64,000 nt of DNA from Phycisphaerae bacterium (GTDB lineage: Bacteria; Planctomycetota; Phycisphaerae; UBA1845): contig JAJDDT010000102.1 of NCBI GenBank assembly GCA_029260165.1, positions 1-64,000 on the forward strand. Direction: 5' to 3'. Both the position numbers and the translations under genes were made by a program. Shown here one piece after another: positions 1 to 8,281 of the stretch (its first letter is position 1; every line of letters begins with the position of its first letter). Below the pieces are notes generated by a model. That model worked only from the letters and a program-made list of their open reading frames with translations. It was not told the DNA's origin and made no database searches.

Positions 1-1010
1 GCGCCATTCAGCAGACGAGCCAATTGAAAAAAGTTCAAAAACTTCTCGGTTGTTCGAGCGCCTCGCTGGGAGGCGCTCTCCGAAGCGAATCGCGTTTTCG
101 ACGCCGAACTGTCGCGCGGCATCATCGGCCAACTGGTCGAAGAGTTGCAGCCGATCCAACACTCTGCGTCGTTCGACGGGATCGATCGCGTGTTGACGCT
201 GGTCGATGGCACGCTGCTGCCCGCACTTCCAAAACTGGTCGAGGCCATGTGGCTTGACGACCGCAACAAGGCTTTCAAGCTGCATACGCAGTTCAAACTG
301 CTCAAAGGTGTTCCAGTCCGCATGGACCTGACCACGGGCAACGCCAGCGAACGCGAGGTCCTGGCAGCCAGTCTGCAGCCAATCTGCAACCAGGACGCGT
401 CTACGTCATGGATCGGGGATACGTCAAGTTCGACTTGTTCCGAAAGATCATCGACGTCGGCTCGTCGTTCGTCTGTCGCATCCGGGGAAACGCCGCTTTC
501 GAGGTGTTGGAAGGACGTCCGCTCAGCGACGAAGCGGTTCAGACGGAGATCATTCGCGACGTGCGCGTGCGATTCACAGGCTGGAAAGCGACGGCACCGT
601 TGCACGATCGCCCGATGCGCATCGTGGAAATCCGCTGCAAGCCGCGGCGTAAAACGGGCCGTCGTCCCGGCGATGCCGGACCGACTCAGGGCGAATCGAT
701 CCTGGTTGCCACGGACCTGCCGGACGTTTCGGCCGAAGTCATCGCGCTGATCTACAAACATCGCTGGGCCATCGAAACATTCTTTCGGTTTTTCAAACAT
801 GTGCTTGGCTGTCGACATCTGTTGAGTCACTGTGAAAACGGGATCGCGATTCAGACTTATGTGGGCATCATCGCGTGTCTGTTGATCGCGTTGTGGACGG
901 GCAGGAAGCCGACGTTGCGGACGTATGAGATGATCTGCCACTACTTCACCGGTCTGGCCGACGAGGAGGAGTTGCTCGCTCATATTCAAAAACTCCAGCC
1001 TCACACCTGA
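1..1010 (+). pseudogene. IS4-type transposase remnant, 5' truncated and twice frameshifted
   Basis: The reading runs in three pieces. Frame 3 (from base 3) covers an N-terminal segment with LLGCSSASLGGAL. Frame 1 (about 75-385) continues with LSEANRVFD and the first catalytic Asp in LVDGTLLPAL. Frame 3 again (408-1010) holds VMDRGYVKFD and the YREK block YKHRWAIETFFRFFK. This is the known order of IS4-family DDE transposases. The second frameshift lies at an imperfect 11-bp tandem duplication (372-382 and 383-393), which fits replication slippage. The 5' end is outside the window. The two frame breaks make it an inactive remnant; a sequencing error at one of them cannot be ruled out. Confidence 0.85.
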
Positions 1011-1043
1011 CTGGCGTCCACAATCGCGACGCGCCGGCCGTTT

Positions 1044-1125
1044 GTGCCGCGCGGAAATAACCTGCTGTACCGCGCGGAATGACCTGTAGTGCCGCGTGGA
1101 AACAGTTGTACCGCGTGGAAATAAC
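1044..1125. repeat. Four degenerate tandem copies of a GTRCCGCGYGGAA motif
   Basis: Copies begin at about 1044, 1067, 1089 and 1108 with the core GT(A/G)CCGCG(C/T)GGAA, followed by ATAAC, TGAC, AC and ATAAC. Spacing is 23, 22 and 19 bases. They start 34 bases after the transposase stop codon, so they could be iterated protein-binding sites of the element end or a decayed satellite. Function is unknown. Confidence 0.6.
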
Positions 1126-1215
1126 CCACCCTCCGCCCCGAAAGCCTCGCACCCGCCACAGGACCATCCCCGAACAACAGCAATTTGACCCCCGGCAAGC
1201 CTTGTGCCGAACAGT

Positions 1216-1243
1216 ATTGAGCCTCACCCCTCGTGGGTGACGA
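1216..1243 (+). repeat. REP-like palindrome, family A
   Basis: TCACCCCTCGTGGGTGACG forms a short hairpin (TCACCC/GGGTGA). The same element, usually preceded by TGTAGCG, recurs in this window near 2882, 4251, 5786, 13933, 14013, 17524, 17575 and 39070. Confidence 0.75.
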
Positions 1244-1300
1244 GACGGCAAAATGATGCGATCAGCCCAAAGCAGGGCAGGTGCTTGCACTTGCCGACGG

Positions 1301-1340
1301 GTGGCCCACCCATTCATGGGTGGGGGAGTCGATTTGAATA
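1301..1340 (+). repeat. REP-like palindrome, family B
   Basis: GGTGGCCCACCCATTCATGG followed by GTGGGGGAGTCGATTTGAA. A second repeat family, also present as longer inverted pairs near 7314-7400 and 42713-42794. The rest of the 1011-1565 gap shows no gene. Confidence 0.7.
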
Positions 1341-1476
1341 GCCAACCTCCCCCCAAACCCCCAACCGCGAGCGACGCGAATCACCACCAACCCCAACCCC
1401 CGAGCGCCCGATTTTCAACACCCTCCACCCCTCGCCAACCCAACCGTCCAATAAAAACCCCCCTCACGGCGCGCAT

Positions 1477-1514
1477 GCAGGTGATCGAACTTTTTATTTT
1501 CTTCGATCACCTGC
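1477..1514. other. Perfect 13-bp inverted repeat upstream of the terminase gene
   Basis: GCAGGTGATCGAA (1477-1489) and its exact complement (1502-1514) flank a 12-base, T-rich loop. It lies 51 bases before the terminase start. It could be a terminator insulating the phage block from upstream transcription, a regulator site or a packaging signal. It lacks a T-run after the stem on either strand, which argues against a simple intrinsic terminator. Confidence 0.6.
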
Positions 1515-1565
1515 AACGTTCTTTAGGGTGACGCGGGATGGTCCCGCAACGCGAAGGAGGCCAAC

Positions 1566-2876
1566 ATGGTCCACGCAAAACCAAAACCCATCATCCCGCT
1601 CCTGCCTTTCCAAAAGCGGGACATCGAATCCAACGCAAGATTCCAATGGTCATGCTGGGCAAGGCAAACCGGAAAATCATTCACCAAATCACTAAGACGC
1701 GTCATCCGAGGCATCCAACGCCAACGAAACCAAATTTTCCTCAGCGCAAGCGAACGCCAATCCAAAGAGCTGATGCAAAAAGCACGCATGCACACCCAGG
1801 CCCTCGAAATCGCAACCACCTACCACAACAACCCCATCCTCAAGGGCACCAGATACAACCAACTCGAAATCGAACTGCCCAACGGCGTACGCATCATCGG
1901 ACTACCCGCCAACCCCGAAACCGTCCGCGGATTCACCGGCGACGTCTTCCTCGACGAATTCGCCATGCACGCACAAGACCGCGACATCTGGGCCGCCATC
2001 TTCCCAACCCTCCTCCGCGGAAACGGCGAACTCGACGTCGCCAGCACCCCCAAAGGCAAAAACAACGTCTTCTACGACCTCTCAACAAACCCCAAATTCG
2101 AAAAATCCATCGTCACCCTCGACGACGCCATCCAACAGGGACTCGACATCGACGCCGACGAAATCCGAGCCTCCATGGGCGACGATGAACTCTACCGACA
2201 GGAGTTCAACTGCGAATTCCTCGACGAATCCACCGCCTTCCTCACCCATGACATGATCACCCGTTGTCAGGACCCCAACCTCGAAAAACAACCCGCCATC
2301 AAAGACCTCGCCCAATACGATCAACTATACGTCGGCATCGACATCGGACGAAAACGCGACCTCACCGTCATCTGGATCGTACAACGCCAAAACGATTCGC
2401 TAATCACCCGCGCCGTCTACGAACGACAAAACGAAACCTTCAAAAACCAGTACGGCCTCATCCGACAAATCCTGGCCATCAAAACCGTCAAAAAATGCAC
2501 CATCGACGCAGGTGGCATCGGCATGCAGCTCGCCGAATCCCTCGTGGAAAAAACAGGCGCTCACCGCACCCAACCCGTTACCTTCACCAACGCAATCAAA
2601 AACGAACTCGCCACCAGACTCCGCATCCACTTCGAAAACAAAACCATCCGCATCCCCGTCGACCCCGACATCCGCAACGACTTCCACAGCCTCAGACGCA
2701 CCATCACGTCCACGGGACTCGCACGCTACGACGCACAACGAAGCACCACCGGACACGCCGACCGCTTCTGGGCCGCCGCCCTCGCCGTAAGCGCCGCCGG
2801 AAAATCCACCCACAACACCAAAATCCAACACCTCAACATCAAACCCCTCGCCTTCGCAAACCAGGGAACATGGTAG
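1566..2876 (+). CDS. Phage terminase large subunit, Mu gp28-like
   Basis: This 436-residue protein is the DNA-packaging motor of a tailed-phage head: an ATPase followed by an RNase-H-fold nuclease. Visible motifs are a Walker A-like ARQTGKS (residues 32-38), Walker B VFLDE (127-131), and three nuclease acidic sites in VGIDIGRKRD (about 255-264), TIDAGGIG (about 312-319) and HADRFWA (about 397-403). A strong ribosome site GGAGG at 1556-1560 sets the ATG at 1566. It heads the packaging/head block. No small-terminase gene is seen upstream. Codons are strongly C/A-ending, unlike the downstream tail genes. The family call is from motif layout and neighbours. Confidence 0.88.
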   Translation: MVHAKPKPIIPLLPFQKRDIESNARFQWSCWARQTGKSFTKSLRRVIRGIQRQRNQIFLSASERQSKELMQKARMHTQALEIATTYHNNPILKGTRYNQLEIELPNGVRIIGLPANPETVRGFTGDVFLDEFAMHAQDRDIWAAIFPTLLRGNGELDVASTPKGKNNVFYDLSTNPKFEKSIVTLDDAIQQGLDIDADEIRASMGDDELYRQEFNCEFLDESTAFLTHDMITRCQDPNLEKQPAIKDLAQYDQLYVGIDIGRKRDLTVIWIVQRQNDSLITRAVYERQNETFKNQYGLIRQILAIKTVKKCTIDAGGIGMQLAESLVEKTGAHRTQPVTFTNAIKNELATRLRIHFENKTIRIPVDPDIRNDFHSLRRTITSTGLARYDAQRSTTGHADRFWAAALAVSAAGKSTHNTKIQHLNIKPLAFANQGTW

Positions 2877-2881
2877 GAAAA

Positions 2882-2909
2882 TGTAGCGTCACCCCTTGTG
2901 GGTGACGGG
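2882..2909 (+). repeat. REP-like palindrome, family A
   Basis: TGTAGCGTCACCCCTTGTGG followed by GTGACGGG. It fills most of the gap between the terminase and portal genes and overlaps an upstream in-frame start candidate of the portal, which argues for the later ATG at 2967. Confidence 0.8.
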
Positions 2910-2966
2910 ATCACAAAAGGACGCCAACAGGCAAACAAGCGGCGAACGCGAGATAGGAAACCAACT

Positions 2967-4250
2967 ATGACCGCAACCATCATCAGCACAACAAAACGCA
3001 TCATCAACGCAATCCGCGCACCACGCTCCAACGCACGACCCACCACAGGCCGACTCCTCACCACACGCCCCGAAGACACCTGGCGAGACTACCCCTCCAG
3101 CAACCTCACCCCCTCAAAACTCGTCGCCATCCTCCGCGAAGCCGACGCAGGCGCACTCTCCGCCGCCATGCAGCTCTACGAGGAAATGGAGGAAAAAGAC
3201 CCGCACCTCTACGCCGTCGCAAACACCCGACGACTCGCACTCACCGGACTCGATTGGACCATCACACCCGACCCGCAAGCCGCCAATCCAACCCTCGCCG
3301 CACAAACCGCCAACCACTGCCGACAAATCCTCGCCAAAACCGACAGCTTCGACGAATCCCTCCAACACCTCGCCCTCGCCACCGGACGCAACATCGCCAT
3401 CGCAGAACTCGTCTGGTCCACCGACAACAACCAACTCACCCTCACCGAAATCCTCCCCGTCGATTTCACCCGCATCGTCTTCGATAACCTCGACCAACCA
3501 CGCATCCTCACAAAAGACGCCCCGTTCGACGGCATCGAACCCGCACCCAACAAATTCATCATCCACACCCCACAATGCACCACAGGACACGCCGCAAGAG
3601 GCGGACTCCTCCGCGTCACCGCCCTGGCCTACCTCGCCAAAAACCTCGCCCTCAAAGATTGGATGATCTTCGCCGAAACCTTCGGCATGCCCGTCCGCAT
3701 CGCAAAATACGAACCCTCCGCCTCACCCGAGGAAAAACGCGAAATGCTGCACATGCTCGAATCCCTGGGCTCCAACGCTGCCGGCATCTTCTCCCGAGCG
3801 GTCGATCTCCAGATCGTCGAAGCCAACCGCGGAAACGCAGGCCCACCCTACGAAAAACTCGTCAACTTCCTCAACCGCGAAATCTCAAAAGCCTGGCTCG
3901 GACAAACACTCACCACCGACACCACCGGCGCAAAAAGCTCCCTGTCCGCCACCACCGTCCACGAACAGGTCAGACAGGACATCCTCGCAGACGACCTCCG
4001 CAAGGAAGCCCGTACCATCCGACGCGACGTTCTCACACCGCTCACCCTCTTCAAATTCGGACCAGCCTCACCCGTCCCACACTTCACCCGAAAAACCGAC
4101 CGCGCCAAAACCGCACAACCCCTCGCAAACCTCATCGCAACCGCCGTCAACGACCTCGGCGCAAACATCCCCGCCGACTGGGCACACAACGCCCTCGGAC
4201 TCCCCCGCGCCACCCCAACCCAGGACACCCTCCCGGGAAAAATTTCTTAA
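2967..4250 (+). CDS. Phage portal protein, DUF935 / Mu gp29-like
   Basis: A 427-residue protein of the DUF935 family, the portal of Mu-like heads that sits at the capsid vertex and passes DNA. Typical stretches are MEEKDPHLYAVANTRRLALT near the N-terminus, LALKDWMIFAETFGMPVRI in the middle and LVNFLNREISKAWLGQTLT towards the C-terminus. I chose ATG 2967, after AGGAAA. An in-frame ATG at 2898 would make the protein begin inside a REP element. It follows the terminase, as in Mu-type gene order, and shares the same C-rich codon style. Confidence 0.88.
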   Translation: MTATIISTTKRIINAIRAPRSNARPTTGRLLTTRPEDTWRDYPSSNLTPSKLVAILREADAGALSAAMQLYEEMEEKDPHLYAVANTRRLALTGLDWTITPDPQAANPTLAAQTANHCRQILAKTDSFDESLQHLALATGRNIAIAELVWSTDNNQLTLTEILPVDFTRIVFDNLDQPRILTKDAPFDGIEPAPNKFIIHTPQCTTGHAARGGLLRVTALAYLAKNLALKDWMIFAETFGMPVRIAKYEPSASPEEKREMLHMLESLGSNAAGIFSRAVDLQIVEANRGNAGPPYEKLVNFLNREISKAWLGQTLTTDTTGAKSSLSATTVHEQVRQDILADDLRKEARTIRRDVLTPLTLFKFGPASPVPHFTRKTDRAKTAQPLANLIATAVNDLGANIPADWAHNALGLPRATPTQDTLPGKIS

Positions 4251-4278
4251 TGTAGCGTCACCCCTTGTGGGTGGCGCG
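4251..4278 (+). repeat. REP-like palindrome, family A
   Basis: TGTAGCGTCACCCCTTGTGG then GTGGCGCGA, starting immediately after the portal stop codon. Confidence 0.8.
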
Positions 4279-4367
4279 AACGCAAAAAAATAAAAACAAG
4301 CAACACAGTCATCATCAAAAAGAAACCCCAGGCAGCGCCTCAACAACCAAACATTCGGAGAAACAAA

Positions 4368-5309
4368 ATGACCACAACCACCACCCCATCCCCCGTCGCA
4401 GGCCACGTCCTCACCCCCCTCGACGCAGCCCACCTGCCCAACACAACAATCCCAACCCGCGTCCGCATCGCACCCTGGGGCGCAGTCGAATCCGCCAACG
4501 GACAATTCACCGTCGACGACGAATCCGCATTGCTCGTCACCCAACAATTCGAAGCCCACGGCACCGACCTGCCCATCGACTACGAACACCAAACCCTCGG
4601 CGGACCATACGCCTCACCCAACGGACAAGCCCCCGCCGCAGGATGGATCAAACGCATCGAATCCGAACCTGGCAAGGGATTGTTCGCCATCGTCGAATGG
4701 ACCGAACCCGCCCGCGAACAACTCGCCAGCAAACAATACCGCTACCTATCCCCGGTGGCCGTCGTACGCAAAGAAGATCAAAAACTAATCGCCCTGCATT
4801 CGGTCGCACTCACCAACAAACCCGCCATCGTCAACGCCGAACCCATCGTCAACCGCATCCAGGTCACCGACCTCAACGCCCCAACCGCAGCCCTCTCCGC
4901 CCTGCGCGCCCAACTGGGACTCGACGATTCCACCGATGACGAAACCATCCTCGTCACCGCCAAACACTGCCTCGACCGCTTCGAAAACGAATCCAGAAAA
5001 CAGGCCGCCGACCAAAAGGTCCAACAAGCCATCCTGAAAGGACAACTCACCGAAGCCCAGCGCGACGTCGCCATCGAACTCGCACTCTCCGACGCCAAAC
5101 TCTTCGACCGCTGGCTCAACACCGCCCCAATCATCATCACCCGCGGCAGAACCACCGCACCATCAACCGCAACCGGCGATCCATCAAACGCGATCGCTAT
5201 CCACGCTCGAACCGAATACCGATCAAACCCCATGCTCATGGGACTGACCACCGAGCAGGCCTACGTCGCCTGCGCAATCAACGAATTCCAGACAAGGAAA
5301 GGAAACTAG
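4368..5309 (+). CDS. Phage head maturation protease/scaffold, Mu gpI-like
   Basis: A 313-residue protein of the Mu-like prophage protease I type, which processes the head and, through its C-terminal part, acts as a scaffold. Evidence is the N-terminal layout: RVRIAPWGAVESANGQF, then TDLPIDYEHQT around residue 65, AAGWIKRIE, EQLASKQYRYLSPV, and VALTNKPAIVN near residue 145. The second half is charged and helical, as expected of a scaffold. It is spaced 117 bases from the portal gene, the gap holding a REP element, and is 4 bases before the decoration gene. The catalytic residue assignment is not certain from sequence alone. Confidence 0.82.
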   Translation: MTTTTTPSPVAGHVLTPLDAAHLPNTTIPTRVRIAPWGAVESANGQFTVDDESALLVTQQFEAHGTDLPIDYEHQTLGGPYASPNGQAPAAGWIKRIESEPGKGLFAIVEWTEPAREQLASKQYRYLSPVAVVRKEDQKLIALHSVALTNKPAIVNAEPIVNRIQVTDLNAPTAALSALRAQLGLDDSTDDETILVTAKHCLDRFENESRKQAADQKVQQAILKGQLTEAQRDVAIELALSDAKLFDRWLNTAPIIITRGRTTAPSTATGDPSNAIAIHARTEYRSNPMLMGLTTEQAYVACAINEFQTRKGN

Positions 5310-5313
5310 AACC

Positions 5314-5757
5314 ATGGCTCTTACCGCAAACCGTGACGTCGACCACTACGTCGATCAGGAACTCCGCAGCTTCCCCGTCAAAACCGGCGCGAACATCTTC
5401 AAGGGTGCCTTCGTCGTCATCGAGGAATCCACCGGCTATGCGAAACCCTTCTCCTCAGGCGCAGGCGCCGGAACCAGTAACTTCTTCGTCGGCATCGCCT
5501 ACGAGGAGGCAGACAACACCACCGGCGCCGACGGCGACCTCAACGTCCGCGTCTTCACCCAGGGCGACTTCGAACACGACGTCACCACCGCCACCATCAC
5601 CAACGTCGGCGACAAGGTCTACGCCACATCAGACGACACCCTCGTCCTCCTCGACGGAACCGGACAAAACGTCTTCGTCGGACGCATCCAGGGTTTCATC
5701 AGCTCGACCACCTGCATCGTCCGACTCCACGGAACCGCAGACGCCGACGCCGTGTAA
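5314..5757 (+). CDS. Capsid decoration protein, DUF2190-like
   Basis: A 147-residue protein resembling DUF2190 capsid cement proteins: a beta-rich sequence with FPVKTGANIFKGAFVVI near residue 20, FFVGIAYEEADNT in the middle and FVGRIQGFISS near the end. Such proteins sit on the outside of the assembled capsid. It lies between the protease and the major capsid gene, the usual place for this function. The start follows AAGGAAACTAGAACC. Confidence 0.75.
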   Translation: MALTANRDVDHYVDQELRSFPVKTGANIFKGAFVVIEESTGYAKPFSSGAGAGTSNFFVGIAYEEADNTTGADGDLNVRVFTQGDFEHDVTTATITNVGDKVYATSDDTLVLLDGTGQNVFVGRIQGFISSTTCIVRLHGTADADAV

Positions 5758-5785
5758 TTCCTCCACCGCGCCGAAAGACGCAAAA

Positions 5786-5813
5786 TGTAGCGTCACCCCT
5801 CGTGGGTGGCGCG
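5786..5813 (+). repeat. REP-like palindrome, family A
   Basis: TGTAGCGTCACCCCTCGTGG then GTGGCGCG. It sits in the 124-base gap before the major capsid gene. Confidence 0.8.
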
Positions 5814-5881
5814 AAGGCAAAAAACTCATTTCAAAAATCTGACATCATCAGGCAATACCAACCCCGAAGGAGCACCATTCA

Positions 5882-6799
5882 ATGGCCATCATCAACACCG
5901 GACTTCTCACCAAAGGCTTGCGAAGCGAATTTCTCAACCGCTTCGAAAACGCCCCCACCGTCTTCACCGACCTCGCCACACGCATCCCCAGCACCTCCGA
6001 CAGCGAAACCTACCGCTGGCTTGGCACCGTGCCACGCATGCGCCAGTGGGGCAACGGACGACTCGCCAGGGGCATGCGCACCGAATCCTACTCGGTCGAA
6101 AACCTCAAGTACGAAGCCACCATCGAGGTCGATCGCGATGAAATCGCCGACGACCAGACAGGACAAATCCGCATCCGCATCGGCGAGATGGCCCAGCAAG
6201 CCGCGACGCACAAGGATTTCCTCCTGTCACAACTGCTCATCAACGGCAGCACCACAGGTTTCAACAGCTACGATAACGTGACCTTCTTCAACAACACCCA
6301 CGTCTCCGGCACCAGCGGTTCGCAAGACAACGACCTCACCACCACAGCCGTCGCACCCGACAACCCGACGACGGTGGAGTTCAAAAACGCGCTCAAGCAA
6401 GCCATAGGCCAGATGCTCGCGTTCAAGGACGATCAGGGCGAACCGATGCTCATCGGTGCCACCGGGCTTACATGCGTCGTCCCGCCGACGATGTTCTTCA
6501 CCGCGCTCGAATCCATCAACGCCACCGTCGTGGACAGCACGTCCAACGCGCTGGCAGGAGCAGCCCGTGTCATCACCATGCCACACCTGACCAACGCCAG
6601 TACATGGTACCTGCTCAAAACCGACGGCATCGTGCGGCCATTCATCTTCCAGGATCGTGAACCCGTCGAATTCGGCGCACTAACCGAAGACAGCGAAGAC
6701 GGCTTCAAACGCGAGAAATTCCTGTACGGCGTCCGCGCCCGATACAGCATGGCCTACGGCTACTGGCAGTTCGCCATCCGCACCGATTTCACCGTGTAA
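5882..6799 (+). CDS. Major capsid protein, Mu gpT-like
   Basis: A 305-residue protein of the Mu-like major head subunit family. Typical parts are an N-terminal LTKGLRSEFLNRFEN, the SETYRWLGTVPRMRQW block (about residues 40-55), ATIEVDRDEIADDQTG near residue 80, and a C-terminal segment LYGVRARYSMAYGYWQFA. These match the HK97-fold gpT group used by Mu-type heads. A good ribosome site GAAGGAG lies 8 bases before the ATG. Its codon usage is intermediate between the C-rich genes before it and the G-rich genes after it. Confidence 0.88.
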   Translation: MAIINTGLLTKGLRSEFLNRFENAPTVFTDLATRIPSTSDSETYRWLGTVPRMRQWGNGRLARGMRTESYSVENLKYEATIEVDRDEIADDQTGQIRIRIGEMAQQAATHKDFLLSQLLINGSTTGFNSYDNVTFFNNTHVSGTSGSQDNDLTTTAVAPDNPTTVEFKNALKQAIGQMLAFKDDQGEPMLIGATGLTCVVPPTMFFTALESINATVVDSTSNALAGAARVITMPHLTNASTWYLLKTDGIVRPFIFQDREPVEFGALTEDSEDGFKREKFLYGVRARYSMAYGYWQFAIRTDFTV

Positions 6800-6811
6800 T
6801 CGTTGGGCATC

Positions 6812-6848
6812 ACATGCAGCGTCACCGAGCTTGCGTAGCGCTGCATGT
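6812..6848. repeat. Perfect 10-bp hairpin between capsid and gp36-like genes
   Basis: ACATGCAGCG (6812-6821) pairs exactly with CGCTGCATGT (6839-6848) around a 17-base loop containing TCACCGAGCTTGCG. The core recalls family A REP sequence but is diverged. It may stabilise the 3' end of the capsid message. Confidence 0.6.
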
Positions 6849-6866
6849 TCTTCGGGAGCACTTTTG

Positions 6867-7310
6867 ATGAGCTACATCACCAACAACGACATCGAGCTGC
6901 GACTTGGGACGGCGCGTTATGTGCAGTTGTCTGACGATACCGGCAGCGGGTCTGCCGACGTCAACATCGTGGCAGAATTACGCGATGGCGCGGAAGGCGA
7001 GGTCAACAGTTACCTCGCGCGACGTTATGCCGTGCCGATCGATCTGACCACGCATCTGCCGGTATCGCCGCTGCTCAAGAGCATCACGCTCGACATTGTT
7101 GAATACCGACTGCATGCGCGCCGACGCGAAATACCCGACGACGTTGTAGCCAAACGCACGGCGGCGACGGTCTGGCTGCAAAAAGTCGCCAGGGGCGACG
7201 TGTCGCTGCCGAGCGTCACGCCGATCGCGGAAAACACAGCCACCGGCATCCGTGCCACAACCATTGGAAACGAACGCGTCTTGTCGCGTGACGAGTTGGC
7301 TGACTTCTAG
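6867..7310 (+). CDS. Head-tail connector/completion protein, DUF1320 (Mu gp36-like)
   Basis: A 147-residue protein that fits DUF1320: an opening MSYITNNDIELRLG, a long helix LRDGAEGEVNSYLARRYAVP (about 40-60), then LKSITLDIVEYRLHARR and a helical AATVWLQKVARGDVSLP. The family includes Mu gp36 and is thought to link the head to the tail. I chose ATG 6867 with GGGAG upstream; an in-frame ATG at 6831 lies inside the preceding hairpin. Codon use changes here from C-ending to G/T-ending. Confidence 0.8.
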   Translation: MSYITNNDIELRLGTARYVQLSDDTGSGSADVNIVAELRDGAEGEVNSYLARRYAVPIDLTTHLPVSPLLKSITLDIVEYRLHARRREIPDDVVAKRTAATVWLQKVARGDVSLPSVTPIAENTATGIRATTIGNERVLSRDELADF

Positions 7311-7313
7311 CGC

Positions 7314-7400
7314 ATGGGTGGCCCACCTCTTTAGAGGTGGGGGAGTCGATTTGAGTTCCGGATTCGACTCCCCCCAAGGCTAAAGCCATGGGCCACCCAA
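7314..7400. repeat. Family B REP pair forming a long palindrome
   Basis: GGGTGGCCCACCTCTTTAGA opens the element. It continues with GGTGGGGGAGTCGATTTGA and is answered by an inverted copy ending in CCATGGGCCACCC. Nearly the same composite occurs at 42713-42794, inside the pilin operon, which shows this is a chromosomal repeat family. Confidence 0.8.
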
Positions 7401-7455
7401 CCATCAAACGACGAGTAACGAAGCACGAAGCCAACGTAAAAGGGAGAAAAGGATC

Positions 7456-8274
7456 GTGAGCGAACTGGGCAACATCGAGTCGGCTGTCATCGGGCTGATC
7501 ACCGGCATCACTTCGGGTAGCGCGCCGGTCTTTAAGACCGTCTTGAGTTTCCCCGACCCTGACCGCAAGGCCGGCGTCGCACAAGTCCGGCGACATGTGT
7601 CGCCGGCAGCGCTGGTGATCTACGCCGGTCGGCTTCGCGCCGATTTGCGAGAGGCCGTCATCGGTTTGCCCAGGCTCACGATCCTGATATCGGCCGAGGA
7701 ACATCGCGGCGACGCGCAGGTGGCCGGTCAAGGCTTCGATCTGCTCGAACAGGTCACAACGGCGCTTGACGGTGCGTTGATCCAAACGAATCGGCGGCTG
7801 CTGTTGCTCGATGAACAGACGGCTGACACCGACGGAACGCACGTCGTGTACGAACAGCGTTACGCGATCGATCGCGTGGCGGAGTTGACCCAACCGACGT
7901 TTAACGCCGTCGTGTTGGCGGGGGCGAACAGCCTGGTACGCGTCGTTGTCGGCGACTTGTCGGCGGAGTCGGTGCCGTTCGGTTTTCCCGGTATTGACGG
8001 CGAGTTTCGTCATCAGCTCGGGTTGCGCGGTCGGCCCATCGAATGGCAAGGCCAACTCCGCACGACGGACGATGCTGCGATGAATACGCTGGAAACGCAA
8101 ATCGAGTCAGCCGTCATCGATGCGGCTGCGCACACGCTGATCGACGCGTGGGGTCGATCGTTTTTCGACTGCGTCTGCGAACGGTTCACGCGAGTCGGTC
8201 CGCGCAAACGTCATCCGGTTACGGGTCAGGCGTTGCAATCCTTTGAACTTCGTTTCGTTCAGTTAAGCGCATAG
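7456..8274 (+). CDS. Phage structural protein, gp37-like neck domain plus C-terminal tail-completion-like domain
   Basis: A 272-residue protein starting at GTG 7456. The first half (about 1-135) resembles the Mu gp37/DUF1834 neck protein type: AVIGLITGITSGSAPVFKTV, RPxxV-like PAALVIYAGR, and a run of strands around LTILISAEEHRGD. The second half (about 165-272) looks like a separate domain with LGLRGRPIEWQGQLRTTDD and a final FELRFVQLSA strand, a pattern seen in phage tail-completion proteins. It is placed between the gp36-like connector gene and the probable hub. The domain calls are from general resemblance. Confidence 0.55.
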   Translation: MSELGNIESAVIGLITGITSGSAPVFKTVLSFPDPDRKAGVAQVRRHVSPAALVIYAGRLRADLREAVIGLPRLTILISAEEHRGDAQVAGQGFDLLEQVTTALDGALIQTNRRLLLLDEQTADTDGTHVVYEQRYAIDRVAELTQPTFNAVVLAGANSLVRVVVGDLSAESVPFGFPGIDGEFRHQLGLRGRPIEWQGQLRTTDDAAMNTLETQIESAVIDAAAHTLIDAWGRSFFDCVCERFTRVGPRKRHPVTGQALQSFELRFVQLSA

Positions 8275-8281
8275 GCAAGCC

